A DNA stretch of 64,000 nt from Sinorhizobium arboris LMG 14919 (GTDB lineage: Bacteria; Pseudomonadota; Alphaproteobacteria; Rhizobiales; Rhizobiaceae): assembly GCF_000427465.1 (NCBI RefSeq), contig NZ_ATYB01000014.1, forward strand, positions 3,227,058 through 3,291,057, given 5' to 3'. The notes under the pieces were generated by a model. The model was not told where the DNA came from. It did no database searches and saw only the letters and a program-made list of their open reading frames with translations. Positions 20,658-29,389 of the stretch are shown piece after piece. The position numbers were made by a program, and so were the translations under genes. The first letter of the stretch is position 1, and the number at the start of each line of letters is the position of its first letter.

Positions 20658-22721
20658 CTAAGCCGCCAGCCCTTTCTTGGCCAGCATCGCGTCCGGGCTC
20701 GGCAGCTTGCCGCGGAAAGCCCTGTAGGCGTCTTCCGGATCGAGGGAGCCGCCGACCGAATAGATATTGTCCTTCAGTTTGGCCGCCATCGCCGGGTCGA
20801 AGGGATCGCCGGTATCCTCGAAGGCCGCGAATGCATCGGCGTCGAGCACCTCCGACCACATGTAGGAATAGTAGCCGGCCGAGTAGCCGTCGCCGGAGAA
20901 GACGTGAAGAAAATGCGGGCTGCGGTGGCGCATGACGATCGACTTCGGCAGTCCGATCTTTTCGAGCGTCGCCGCTTCGAGCGCCATCGGATCGCCGACC
21001 GCTTCTGCCGTGTGATAGGCCATGTCGACGAGCGCCGAGGCGGTAAACTCGACCGTCGCAAAGCCGGAATTGAACGTCCGCGCCGCCAGAACTTTGTCGA
21101 GCAGCTCCTGCGGCATCGGCTCGCCGGTCCTGTAGTGCACCGCATATTTCCTGAGAATCTCCGGTACTGTCAGCCAATGCTCGTAGAGCTGCGACGGCAA
21201 CTCCACGAAATCGCGCGAGACGCCCGTACCCGACACGGACGGATAGGTGACATTCGAAAGCATGCCGTGCAGCGCATGGCCGAATTCGTGGAAGAGCGTG
21301 CGGGCGTCGTCGATCGAGAGTAGCGCCGGCTTGCCCTCGGCGGGCTTCGCGAAGTTGCAGACATTGTACACGATCGGGATTTCGCCAATCGCGCCGTTCT
21401 TGAGCTTCAGCCTGTGCTGCGACTGAAAGGAGCTCATCCAGGCGCCGGAGCGTTTCGAGGAGCGCGCGAAATAATCGCCGAGGAAAAGGGCCGTAAGCCC
21501 GCCGGAGGCATCACGGATCTCGAAGACGCGGACGTCCGGGTGATAGGCGGGAATGCCTTTCTTCTCGGTCGCCGTGATGCCGAAGAGGCGCTGGGCAACG
21601 GCGAAGCAGGCGCCGATGATCTTCTCCAGCTGCAGATAGGGCTTCAGGTCGCTTTCCGAGAAGCTGAATTTCAGCGACCTGAGTTTCTCCGCATAGTGGC
21701 GCCAGTCCCAAGGCATGACCTCGTGATTGCGGCCCTCTTCGGCAATGAGCGTTGCGAGGTCCGCCTCCTCTTCGCGAGCCCGCGCCACCGCCTTTTCCCA
21801 CACCTGCATCAGCAGGCCGTTCACGGCTTCGGGCGTCTTCGCCATGGTGTTGTCGAGCTTCAGCGCCGCGTAATTTTCATAGCCGAGCAGTTTCGCCTTC
21901 TCCGCCCGGAGAGCGAGCGTTTCGGCGATGATGCCGCGATTGTCGGTCTCGCCGCCATTTTCCCCCCGCGCCGTCCATGCCCTGAAAGCCTGTTCGCGCA
22001 GTTCCCGTCTTTCCGAGAAGGTCAGGAACGGCTCGATGATCGAGCGCGACAACGTGACCGCATATTTGTCTTCTTCGCCGCGCTCACGCGCGGCCGCCGC
22101 CATCGCATCTCTCAGGAAATCCGGAATCCCGGTCAGGTCCTCTTCGCTCGACAGCATGAGCGCCCAGTCCTTCTCGTCCGCCAGGACGTTCTGCCCGAAC
22201 CTGGCGCCGAGGCCGGCGAGCTTCTCGTTGATCGCCGCGAGGCGCTCCTGCCCGGGCTTTTCAAGCTTGGCGCCCGCTTTCACGAAGCTCTTCCAGTGCC
22301 GCTCCAGAACGCGCAGGGCCTCGACGTCGAGGCCGAGCTCTCCCCGTTTCTCCCACAGTGCGTCGATGCGGCCGAAGAGCGCCGGGTTGGTGCCGATCTT
22401 CGAATAATGACGCGACATTTTGGGCGCGATCTCGCGCTCCAGCGCCTGGATCACCTCGTTCGTGTGGGCACCCGCCTTGCTCCAGAAGAGAGCGGAGACG
22501 CGCGAAAGTTCATCGCCGGCGATTTCCAGCGCGACGACCGTGTTATCGAAGGTGGGATCCTCCGGATTGTTTGCAATGGCCTCGATCTCCGCCTCGTGGC
22601 TCGCCAGTGCCGCATCGAAGGCAGGCGCGAAATCCTCGTCCATGATCGCCTCGAACCGCGGCAGGCCCTCGTGTCCGGTCCAGTCGACGAGGGCGGGATT
22701 GAGCGAAGCGCTGTCGGTCAT
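20658..22721 (-). CDS. M3-family zinc oligopeptidase (oligopeptidase A/Dcp type)
   Basis: This 687-residue cytoplasmic metallopeptidase is of normal length for the family. The thimet-type zinc motif is HEFGH at residues 478-482 in LFHEFGHALHGML, and the downstream DFVELPSQLYEHW supplies further family-conserved residues. It degrades short peptides released by larger proteases or from cleaved signal peptides. The start MTDSASLNPALVDW is selected by AAGGA seven bases upstream; the much longer open frame to 23531 runs through the LysE gene and is not real. It lies 77 bp downstream of the LysE gene on the same strand. Confidence 0.92.
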   Translation of the reverse strand: MTDSASLNPALVDWTGHEGLPRFEAIMDEDFAPAFDAALASHEAEIEAIANNPEDPTFDNTVVALEIAGDELSRVSALFWSKAGAHTNEVIQALEREIAPKMSRHYSKIGTNPALFGRIDALWEKRGELGLDVEALRVLERHWKSFVKAGAKLEKPGQERLAAINEKLAGLGARFGQNVLADEKDWALMLSSEEDLTGIPDFLRDAMAAAARERGEEDKYAVTLSRSIIEPFLTFSERRELREQAFRAWTARGENGGETDNRGIIAETLALRAEKAKLLGYENYAALKLDNTMAKTPEAVNGLLMQVWEKAVARAREEEADLATLIAEEGRNHEVMPWDWRHYAEKLRSLKFSFSESDLKPYLQLEKIIGACFAVAQRLFGITATEKKGIPAYHPDVRVFEIRDASGGLTALFLGDYFARSSKRSGAWMSSFQSQHRLKLKNGAIGEIPIVYNVCNFAKPAEGKPALLSIDDARTLFHEFGHALHGMLSNVTYPSVSGTGVSRDFVELPSQLYEHWLTVPEILRKYAVHYRTGEPMPQELLDKVLAARTFNSGFATVEFTASALVDMAYHTAEAVGDPMALEAATLEKIGLPKSIVMRHRSPHFLHVFSGDGYSAGYYSYMWSEVLDADAFAAFEDTGDPFDPAMAAKLKDNIYSVGGSLDPEDAYRAFRGKLPSPDAMLAKKGLAA

Positions 22722-22798
22722 CAGGATTCCTTTCGAATGCGGGAGCGCGGCGAAAACCGCGAAGCGGGTGCTTGAAGTGGCCGATCGGCGCCGGACCG

Positions 22799-23440
22799 TC
22801 AAGATTTGCGCAGGCCGAAAAGGCCGGGCGCCGCGTGCCAGACCGCCTGCGCTGCGAAGCCGATGAAGAGCAATCCCGAGAGCCGGACGATCGTCAACTC
22901 GTGGCGGCGATAGAAACGGCGCACAACGGAAGCGCCGATGATCGCTATAAGGATGACGTCGGCTACCAGGAAGCCGATCAGCGACACGGCAAGCAGCATC
23001 GGCAACGCCGTGAATTCCAGCGCATTGGCGGAGCCCGCAAGAAGCGCCGTGAAGGTCGCGAGCGCGACCGGATAGCCCTTCGGATTGGTGAGGCCGAAGA
23101 CAAGTCCACGCCTGAGCGGCCGCTCCACGATCAACAGCCCCTTTTTGTCGCCCCTGGGGCGGGCGGTAAGCGCAGTCCAGCCGATCCAGGCGAGATAGGC
23201 TCCGCAAAGGAGGCCGAGAACGTCGAAGAGTTCCGTGCCGATCGACCGGGCACCGACGATGGCGACGAGCGCCAATGTCGACCAGAGAATATCGCCGGCG
23301 AGATGACCGCCCATGAAGAGCGCGCCGGCCCTTCGGCCCTGGCCTGCGCCGATGCCCAGAAGCGCCAGGAAGGCGGGACCGGGGATCAGCGTATAGGAAA
23401 GCGCTGCGAGAAAGGCGCCGACAAGAAGCGTTTCGGACAT
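22799..23440 (-). CDS. LysE/RhtB-family amino-acid exporter
   Basis: This 213-residue inner-membrane protein has about six hydrophobic segments. Family signatures are TLIPGPAFLALLGIGAGQGRRAG at the N-terminus and GLVFGLTNPKGYPVALATFT in the middle. It exports amino acids or related metabolites such as homoserine or threonine; the substrate is unknown. It diverges from leuB across 171 bases and precedes the oligopeptidase gene on the same strand. Peptide breakdown and export of surplus amino acids may thus be linked. Confidence 0.85.
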   Translation of the reverse strand: MSETLLVGAFLAALSYTLIPGPAFLALLGIGAGQGRRAGALFMGGHLAGDILWSTLALVAIVGARSIGTELFDVLGLLCGAYLAWIGWTALTARPRGDKKGLLIVERPLRRGLVFGLTNPKGYPVALATFTALLAGSANALEFTALPMLLAVSLIGFLVADVILIAIIGASVVRRFYRRHELTIVRLSGLLFIGFAAQAVWHAAPGLFGLRKS

Positions 23441-23611
23441 GGCGAAATCCCCGGTTGAGTGCAGCCATTCGAGCGTCGGAGCGCGATTCCGTCAAGCGGA
23501 AACAGGGCAGCGGTGAGGCCGAACTGCGCACAATTCTTTCGCGATCGCAATTTCCCTCGATACGAAGTTGCGCTAAGAACCCCCGAGTTTTCCCCGCGAG
23601 AAGGACTATCC

Positions 23612-24724
23612 ATGACTGTGCGCAATCTCTTCCTTCTGCCCGGCGACGGCATCGGCCCGGAAGCCATGGCGGAAGTCCGCAAAATCATCGCCTACATGAA
23701 TGCCGAGCGCGACGCCGGCTTCGTGACGGACGAGGGGCTTGTAGGCGGGTCCGCCTATGACGCCCATGGCGCGGCGATCTCCGAAGAGGATATGGCGAAA
23801 GCGCTTGCCGCCGATGCGGTGCTCTTCGGCGCGGTGGGCGGACCGAAATGGGATGCGGTGCCCTACGAGGTGCGGCCGGAAGCCGGCCTCCTGCGCCTGC
23901 GCAAGGACCTCGAGCTATTTGCCAACCTGCGCCCGGCCATCTGCTACCCGGCGCTTGCCAACGCATCGTCGCTGAAGCCCGAGCTGGTCGAGGGTCTCGA
24001 CATTCTCATAGTGCGCGAGCTGACGGGGGGCGTCTATTTCGGCGAACCGAAGGAAATCGTCGACCTCGGCAACGGCCAGAAGCGCGGTATCGACACGCAG
24101 GTCTACGACACCTACGAGATCGAGCGCATCGCCGGCGTCGCTTTCGAACTCGCCCGCACCCGTAACAATCGCGTCTGCTCGATGGAAAAGCGTAACGTGA
24201 TGAAGTCGGGCGTGCTCTGGAACCAGGTCGTGACCGAGACGCACAAGGCGAAATATTCCGACGTCCAGCTCGAGCACATGCTTGCGGACGCCGGCGGCAT
24301 GCAGCTCGTGCGGCAGCCGAAGCAGTTCGACGTCATCGTCACCGACAACCTTTTCGGCGACATGCTGTCAGACGTCGCCGCCATGCTGACCGGCTCGCTC
24401 GGCATGCTGCCCTCCGCCTCGCTCGGTGCGCCCGATGCCAAGACCGGCAAGCGCAAGGCGCTCTACGAGCCGGTGCACGGCTCGGCGCCCGACATCGCCG
24501 GCAAGGGCATCGCCAACCCGATCGCCATGATCGCTTCCTTCGCCATGTGCCTGCGCTACTCCTTCAACCTCGTGAAGGAAGCGGACAGTCTGGAGAAGGC
24601 GATCGCCAACGTGCTCGATCAGGGCATCCGCACCGGCGACATCATGGCGGAAGGCTGCCGGAAGGTCGGTACCGCCGAGATGGGCGACGCGATCCTCGCC
24701 GAGTTCAAGAGCCTCTCGGCCTGA
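23612..24724 (+). CDS. leuB: 3-isopropylmalate dehydrogenase
   Basis: This 370-residue isocitrate/isopropylmalate-type dehydrogenase converts 3-isopropylmalate to 2-oxoisocaproate in leucine synthesis, using NAD. Visible features are the N-terminal [11 protein letters not shown], the substrate-binding [13 protein letters not shown], the Lys-Asp block [11 protein letters not shown] with [14 protein letters not shown], and [18 protein letters not shown]. The start is chosen from AAGGA seven bases before ATG at 23612; a longer frame from 23459 reaches into the upstream region and is rejected. It is followed by a strong intrinsic terminator, so it is probably monocistronic. Confidence 0.96.
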   Translation: MTVRNLFLLPGDGIGPEAMAEVRKIIAYMNAERDAGFVTDEGLVGGSAYDAHGAAISEEDMAKALAADAVLFGAVGGPKWDAVPYEVRPEAGLLRLRKDLELFANLRPAICYPALANASSLKPELVEGLDILIVRELTGGVYFGEPKEIVDLGNGQKRGIDTQVYDTYEIERIAGVAFELARTRNNRVCSMEKRNVMKSGVLWNQVVTETHKAKYSDVQLEHMLADAGGMQLVRQPKQFDVIVTDNLFGDMLSDVAAMLTGSLGMLPSASLGAPDAKTGKRKALYEPVHGSAPDIAGKGIANPIAMIASFAMCLRYSFNLVKEADSLEKAIANVLDQGIRTGDIMAEGCRKVGTAEMGDAILAEFKSLSA

Positions 24725-24762
24725 AGACTGCGCAATCGCGCGACCCGAACGCCTGGATGAAC

Positions 24763-24789
24763 GGCACCTCCGGCTTTGCCGGAGGTGCC
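24763..24789 (+). terminator. Intrinsic terminator after leuB
   Basis: A 12-bp perfect stem (GGCACCTCCGGC with GCCGGAGGTGCC) and a TTT loop, 38 bases after the leuB stop, followed by a T-rich stretch (TTGCGTTTG). Confidence 0.85.
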
Positions 24790-24856
24790 TTGCGTTTGCG
24801 GGGTCTTGATTTTGCCGGCCGCGCCTTCACATCCATAAGGTGAAGGAAGGAGCAAA

Positions 24857-25549
24857 ATGAACCGACCGCTTTCACTGACCGTCTGGATCTGGCTGATGAC
24901 GGTTGTCCTCGTTGTCGCCTTCATCCCTTTCGATCCGCATCTGTCCGAATGGGCGCAAGGTCTGCCGGAGGAAATCGTCGGCTTCAACCGCGCCATCACC
25001 GATTTCGGCACCTTCGCCTGGATGATCTACGGCTCGGCCTTGCTGCTGCTGATCGCCTTCGTCGTCAGGCGATCCTCCGCGCGCGACACCTTGCGGCAGA
25101 GGGCGCGGGCGGCGCGCAATCTTTCCGCCTATTTCCTGCTGACGATCGGCACGGCGAGCACGCTGGTGCACGGCCTGAAATTCCTGATCGGCCGTGCCCG
25201 CCCCGAACTCCTTGCAGATTACGGCCCCTACAGCCTCACGCCCTTCACCGGCGACACGTTGTTCGAAAGCTTTCCGTCGGGACATTCCACGGCGGCCGGC
25301 GCCTTCTTCGGCGCCTTCGCGATGGTGATGCCGCAGCTTCGGCCGCTGTTTCTGCTGCTGGCCCTGCTTGTCGGCATCTCGCGCGTCGTCGTCGGCGCCC
25401 ATTATCCGAGCGATGTGGCCTCCGGCCTGCTGCTCGGCCTCTGGGTCGCGCTGATGATGGCTTTCGTCTTTGCCCGGCAGGGCTGGCTGTTCAAGCGCGG
25501 TGCGGCCGGCTGGCCCGTGCTGAGGCGTGCGGAGTCCGAAACCGAATAG
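24857..25549 (+). CDS. PAP2-family membrane phosphatase
   Basis: This 230-residue membrane protein carries the three acid-phosphatase motifs of type 2 phosphatidic acid phosphatases. These are KFLIGRARP (motif 1), SFPSGHS (motif 2) and SRVVVGAHYPSDV (motif 3, with the catalytic histidine). Several hydrophobic helices flank them. The family removes phosphate from lipid pyrophosphates or phosphates such as undecaprenyl pyrophosphate, phosphatidylglycerophosphate or lipid A; which one cannot be told. GGAAGGAG precedes the ATG. It stands alone between the leuB terminator and a convergent MFS gene. Confidence 0.88.
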   Translation: MNRPLSLTVWIWLMTVVLVVAFIPFDPHLSEWAQGLPEEIVGFNRAITDFGTFAWMIYGSALLLLIAFVVRRSSARDTLRQRARAARNLSAYFLLTIGTASTLVHGLKFLIGRARPELLADYGPYSLTPFTGDTLFESFPSGHSTAAGAFFGAFAMVMPQLRPLFLLLALLVGISRVVVGAHYPSDVASGLLLGLWVALMMAFVFARQGWLFKRGAAGWPVLRRAESETE

Positions 25550-25567
25550 ACGAGCCCAGATAAAAAG

Positions 25568-25588
25568 CCGGCGCGGAAGCCGCGCCGG
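25568..25588 (-). terminator. Intrinsic terminator after the MFS gene
   Basis: A 9-bp perfect stem CCGGCGCGG/CCGCGCCGG with a 3-base loop. On the minus strand it is followed by CTTTTTATC, a proper U tract, so it ends the MFS transcript. It may also stop transcripts of the convergent PAP2 gene. Confidence 0.8.
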
Positions 25589-25651
25589 AGTCAGGAGAGC
25601 TGTTGAAGCGGAATGGGAAGCACGCTCCCCATCCCGCTCCCGTCCGCCGGC

Positions 25652-27541
25652 TCAATCCATCGTGTGGATGTCCCGGTCCTTCGTCTCGGGCAGGAACAGA
25701 AGACCGATGACCAGCGTGATGCCCGCGAAGACGATCGGGTACCAAAGGCCGTAGTAAATATCGCCCTTTGCCGCGCTCATCGCGAAGGCCGTTGCCGGAA
25801 GCAGCCCGCCGAACCAGCCATTGCCGATATGGTAGGGCAGCGACATGCCGGTATAGCGGATGCGGGTCGGGAAGAGCTCGACGAGCAGTGCCGCGATCGG
25901 CCCATAGACCATCGTCACATAGATGACGAGCACGGTCAGCACCGCGATGATAACCGTCCAGTTGACCCGTTCCGGATCGGCCACCATCGTGAAGGCGCCG
26001 CCCTTGCCGATGTCATAGACCGCCATTTCGGTGGCGCTGCCGACTTCCTCCTGGGTGAGCAGCTTGTCGGCGACGAGCTTGTCGGCCGGCACCATGGTCT
26101 TTTCGCCGGAGCGCACGGCAGCCGCGTCGAGGGCAAGTTCCGGATTGGCAGCGACGAAGGCGTCGAGCTTCGATTCCGGCACCTTGGCGGCACCGCGCAC
26201 CAGCGGATAGCCCGAAGCCTGCAGCGCCATGTTGACCTGCTTGCCGAAAGCCGCTTCCTCGGCCTTCGCCCTGTCGCCGGCCGCAACCGCATCATAGCTG
26301 GTGATCGTCGTTTCGCCGATCTTCACCGTCGCCGGCGTCCCCGCAGCCGCCGTCGTCACGACGTCATAGGGAACCGAGTTCTTGGTCAGGAAGGCGGTGG
26401 CGATGTCGCAGGAGGTGGTGAACTTCGCCGTGCCCGTCGGGTTGAACTGGAACTTGCAGTCGCCCGGAGCCGCGGTGACGGTGGCGCGAACGCTCTGCTG
26501 CGCTTCCGCAAGCGCAGGGTTGCCGGCCCAGGTCAGCGCCTTGAACAGCGGGAAGTAGGTGAGCATGGCAAGCAGGAGGCCCGCCATGATGATCGGCTTG
26601 CGGCCGATCTTGTCCGACAGCCAGCCGAAGAAGACGAAGAAGCCCGTGCCGATCAGGAGCGAGGCGGCGACCATCAGGTTTGCCGACTGACCGTCGACCT
26701 TCAGGATGCTCTGCAGGAAGAACAGCGCGTAGAACTGGCCGGAATACCAGACAACGGCCTGGCCGACGACCGCGCCGAAGAGCGCCAGAAGGGCGATCTT
26801 GGCGTTGCGCCAGTGGCCGAAGGCTTCCGTCAGTGGCGCCTTCGAACCCTTGCCCTCTTCCTTCATCTTCTTGAAGGCAGGAGACTCATTCATCTTCAGG
26901 CGGATCCAGACGGAGACGCCGAGAAGCACGAAGGAGAGCAGGAAGGGGATGCGCCAGCCCCACGCGGCAAAGGCTTCCTTGCCCAGTGCGTACTGAACCA
27001 GAAGGATAACCACCAGCGAGAGGAAGAGACCGAGCGTCGCCGTCGTCTGGATCCACGAGGTGAAATAGCCGCGGCGACCATGCGGCGCATGTTCCGCCAC
27101 ATAGGTCGCGGCACCGCCGTATTCACCGCCGAGCGCGAGGCCCTGCAGGAGGCGCAGCGCGATCAGGATGATCGGCGCAGCGATGCCGATCGAGGCGGCA
27201 CCGGGCAGGACGCCGACGAGGAAGGTCGACAGGCCCATGATCAGAATGGTCACGAGGAATGTGTATTTGCGGCCGACGAGGTCGCCAAGGCGGCCGAAAA
27301 CCAGCGCGCCGAACGGCCGAACCAGGAAGCCGGCGGCGAAGGCGAGCAGCGCGAAGATGTTGCGCGTCGTTTCCGGATACTGGCTGAAGAAGGTCGCGCC
27401 GATATAGACGGCGAGCGAACCGTAGAGATAGAAATCGTACCATTCGAAGACGGTACCGAGCGACGAGGCGAAGATGACCTTCTTCTCCTCGCCGGTCATT
27501 GGGCCGGCTCTTGTGCCGTCCGCTGTCACGACGTTTGCCAT
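25652..27541 (-). CDS. MFS transporter (MHS family) with inserted periplasmic domain
   Basis: This 629-residue inner-membrane transporter is of the metabolite:H+ symporter group. Segment 1 has ASSLGTVFEWYDFYLYG, the loop 2-3 motif is GRLGDLVGRKYT, and RIPFLLSF and the ending LPETKDRDI follow. Typical members have about 440 residues. Here about 190 extra residues (roughly 330-525) are inserted after the ninth hydrophobic segment, in the loop expected to face the periplasm. They include two cysteines 17 residues apart (GDCKFQFNP and TSCDIA). GAGGAAATC precedes the ATG at 27541. A U-tract terminator follows. The likely substrates are organic acids or osmolytes, but this is unproven. Confidence 0.88.
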   Translation of the reverse strand: MANVVTADGTRAGPMTGEEKKVIFASSLGTVFEWYDFYLYGSLAVYIGATFFSQYPETTRNIFALLAFAAGFLVRPFGALVFGRLGDLVGRKYTFLVTILIMGLSTFLVGVLPGAASIGIAAPIILIALRLLQGLALGGEYGGAATYVAEHAPHGRRGYFTSWIQTTATLGLFLSLVVILLVQYALGKEAFAAWGWRIPFLLSFVLLGVSVWIRLKMNESPAFKKMKEEGKGSKAPLTEAFGHWRNAKIALLALFGAVVGQAVVWYSGQFYALFFLQSILKVDGQSANLMVAASLLIGTGFFVFFGWLSDKIGRKPIIMAGLLLAMLTYFPLFKALTWAGNPALAEAQQSVRATVTAAPGDCKFQFNPTGTAKFTTSCDIATAFLTKNSVPYDVVTTAAAGTPATVKIGETTITSYDAVAAGDRAKAEEAAFGKQVNMALQASGYPLVRGAAKVPESKLDAFVAANPELALDAAAVRSGEKTMVPADKLVADKLLTQEEVGSATEMAVYDIGKGGAFTMVADPERVNWTVIIAVLTVLVIYVTMVYGPIAALLVELFPTRIRYTGMSLPYHIGNGWFGGLLPATAFAMSAAKGDIYYGLWYPIVFAGITLVIGLLFLPETKDRDIHTMD

Positions 27542-27786
27542 TTTTGATTTCCTCCACTCCAAAATCGGCCTGTTGGAGCGCCCACTCCCCCGGTCCGGAC
27601 ATTCCTCCCTGAACGTCGGGGTCCCCTTTTATCATCCGGGCGTGGTGCGCTTTGTGACAACATGTCAGAAAAGGTGTGCGCAAGGCAGGGATGCTTTGGG
27701 CTTATGACTTTCGTCTAATGCCGCGACGATGGGCAAATTTCTGAGAAAGGCGACCGGTTCCTGGCGCGCGGCGCCTCGGCCAAGGC

Positions 27787-27925
27787 TCATCGCGACCAAT
27801 CCTGCGCCCGCAGGCTCTCAGCCCTATCGAACTCGCCGAGATCGTTGGTGACGAGCCGCGTTGACCCTAACTCGAAGCCCCGGGCGATGCCGCCGCGTCT
27901 TGACTCTTGCCGAAAAGCCGGTAAG
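27787..27925 (-). pseudogene. Remnant of a VapC-type PIN-domain toxin
   Basis: The last 31 codons before a TGA at 27787-27789 read IARGFELGSTRLVTNDLGEF and then DRAESLRAQDWSR. This matches the C-terminus of VapC ribonucleases, where an AxxxxLVTNxxxEF strand carries the late acidic residues of the active site. Just upstream, in another frame, lies LFGKSQDAA, which would join it if one base were shifted in the run GCGGCGGCAT. No start, no N-terminal PIN acidic residues and no VapB antitoxin are seen. It looks like the decayed tail of a toxin-antitoxin pair. The similarity is by eye only. Confidence 0.45.
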
Positions 27926-27950
27926 AGCAGCGGCGAACGAGGAAACCGCC

Positions 27951-28067
27951 ATGCGACCGAACGGTTCGTCCATCGCTGTGCTGAATATGCCGGCCCACGC
28001 CGGGCTGATCAGCCATTTCTCGCTCGCTAGCAAAACCACGGCCAAAACGACGACGAAAACCGTCTGA
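27951..28067 (+). CDS. Possible small protein of 38 residues
   Basis: A short frame opens with ATG eight bases after GAGGA and reads MRPNGSSIAVLNMPAHAGLI, ending in a threonine/lysine-rich tail (SKTTAKTTTKTV). The ribosome site is good and it lies ahead of asd in the same direction, but no family is recognised. It overlaps other frames in a region with a toxin remnant, so it may be fortuitous. Confidence 0.25.
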   Translation: MRPNGSSIAVLNMPAHAGLISHFSLASKTTAKTTTKTV

Positions 28068-28179
28068 CGTCTCTGGCCCTCCGCTCTCTCCCCGGTACGG
28101 CCGGGGACAGGAACTTCGCGGTCGAGCCGCGCGGTTTCCCCTCCACCACACGAGGAGAGACAGAAAGAGAGCTTAGATC

Positions 28180-29214
28180 ATGGGTTTCAAAATTGCTGTC
28201 GCAGGCGCCACCGGCAATGTCGGCCGGGAGATGCTGAATATTCTTTCCGAGCGCGGCTTTCCGGCGGACGAAGTGGTGGCCCTCGCCTCCTCCCGTTCGG
28301 TCGGCACCGAAGTCTCCTATGGCGACAAGACGCTGAAAGTTGCCAATCTCGACACCTATGATTTCTCCGACACCGACATCTGCCTGATGTCTGCCGGCGG
28401 CGCCGTCTCGCAGAAATATTCTCCGAAGATCGGCCGCGAGGGCTGCGTCGTGATCGACAATTCCTCGGCCTGGCGCTACGACGCCGATGTTCCGCTGATC
28501 GTGCCGGAGGTGAACGCAGACGCGATCTCGCAATTCTCCAAGAAGAACATCATAGCCAACCCCAATTGCTCGACGGCGCAGCTCGTCGTGGCGCTTAAGC
28601 CGCTGCATGACCGCGCCAGGATCAAGCGTATCGTCGTTTCCACCTATCAGTCGGTTTCCGGCGCCGGCAAGGACGGCATGGACGAGCTCTTCAACCAGAC
28701 CCGAGCCGTCTTCGTCGCCGATCCGATCGAAAGCAAGAAGTTCACCAAGCGCATCGCCTTCAACGTCATTCCGCACATCGACGTCTTCATGGAAGACGGC
28801 TACACCAAGGAAGAATGGAAGGTTCTGGCCGAGACCAAGAAGATGCTGGACCCGAAGATCAAAGTGACCTGCACGGCCGTCCGGGTTCCGGTCTTCATCG
28901 GCCATTCCGAATCGGTCAATATTGAGTTCGAAGACGAGATCACCGCCGAAGAGGCGCGCGAAATCCTGCGCGAAGCGCCGGGCTGCCTGGTCGTCGACAA
29001 GCATGAGAACGGTGGCTATGTGACGCCTTACGAGTGCGCCGGCGAGGACGCGACCTATATCTCGCGCATCCGCGAGGATGCGACGGTCGAAAACGGGCTC
29101 AACATGTGGATCGTCTCCGATAACCTGCGCAAAGGCGCAGCGCTCAACGCGGTGCAGATCGCGGAGCTGCTGATCAACCGGGGACTGGTAAAGCCGCGCA
29201 AGCAGGCGGCTTGA
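28180..29214 (+). CDS. asd: Aspartate-semialdehyde dehydrogenase
   Basis: This 344-residue enzyme reduces 4-aspartyl phosphate to aspartate semialdehyde, the branch point to lysine/diaminopimelate, threonine and methionine. It has the NADP-binding GATGNVGREML (residues 9-19), the active-site cysteine C130 in NPNCSTAQLV, and the acid-base histidine region RVPVFIGHSESVN. The length is standard. A GAGAGC stretch precedes the ATG. A long GC-rich hairpin follows the stop, suggesting a single-gene transcript. Confidence 0.96.
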   Translation: MGFKIAVAGATGNVGREMLNILSERGFPADEVVALASSRSVGTEVSYGDKTLKVANLDTYDFSDTDICLMSAGGAVSQKYSPKIGREGCVVIDNSSAWRYDADVPLIVPEVNADAISQFSKKNIIANPNCSTAQLVVALKPLHDRARIKRIVVSTYQSVSGAGKDGMDELFNQTRAVFVADPIESKKFTKRIAFNVIPHIDVFMEDGYTKEEWKVLAETKKMLDPKIKVTCTAVRVPVFIGHSESVNIEFEDEITAEEAREILREAPGCLVVDKHENGGYVTPYECAGEDATYISRIREDATVENGLNMWIVSDNLRKGAALNAVQIAELLINRGLVKPRKQAA

Positions 29215-29234
29215 TCGGTTTCGGTCGAGCAATT

Positions 29235-29279
29235 TGCGAAACCCCGCCTGTCCGCTATCGCGACTGGCGGGGTTTCGCA
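29235..29279 (+). terminator. Hairpin after asd
   Basis: A 14-bp perfect stem (TGCGAAACCCCGCC with GGCGGGGTTTCGCA) and a 17-base loop begin 20 bases after the asd stop. There is no T run behind it, so termination may be imperfect. Confidence 0.6.
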
Positions 29280-29297
29280 GTTCCTCCGGCGGGCGGT

Positions 29298-29313
29298 GGA
29301 TTCACGTGAAACC
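29298..29313. other. parS-like site, weak (distal)
   Basis: GGATTCACGTGAAACC has three mismatches to TGTTTCACGTGAAACA but keeps the TTCACGTGAAAC core. It is intergenic, after the asd hairpin and about 26.5 kb from parB. Confidence 0.4.
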
Positions 29314-29389
29314 GTCCCTCTGGCGACGGCGCGGACCACGAACCGGGAATTTCGAAGGCAACATATTCGGGCAATAGACGGGGTATTTT

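Larger units (their letters stand above)
27542..28179. other. Long intergenic region between MFS gene and asd
   Basis: A 638-bp stretch with no intact gene that I recognise. It contains the promoter side of the MFS gene, a frameshifted VapC remnant on the minus strand (27787-27925), a possible 38-codon gene on the plus strand (27951-28067), and the asd leader with GAGGAGAG and GAGAGC before 28180. An overlapping 73-codon minus-strand frame (27824-28045) starts with a hydrophobic run but has no convincing ribosome site. Confidence 0.6.

Noticed and set aside
20658..23531. A 957-codon version of the oligopeptidase
   Set aside because: The first 270 codons run through the LysE exporter in another frame. 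The real start MTDSASLNP has its own ribosome site.
25613..27547. A 644-codon plus-strand frame
   Set aside because: It mirrors the MFS transporter codon for codon on the other strand and yields only charged low-complexity protein.
27824..28045. A 73-codon minus-strand frame with a hydrophobic start
   Set aside because: It has no good start signal and overlaps the VapC remnant in another frame. Not enough to call a membrane protein.
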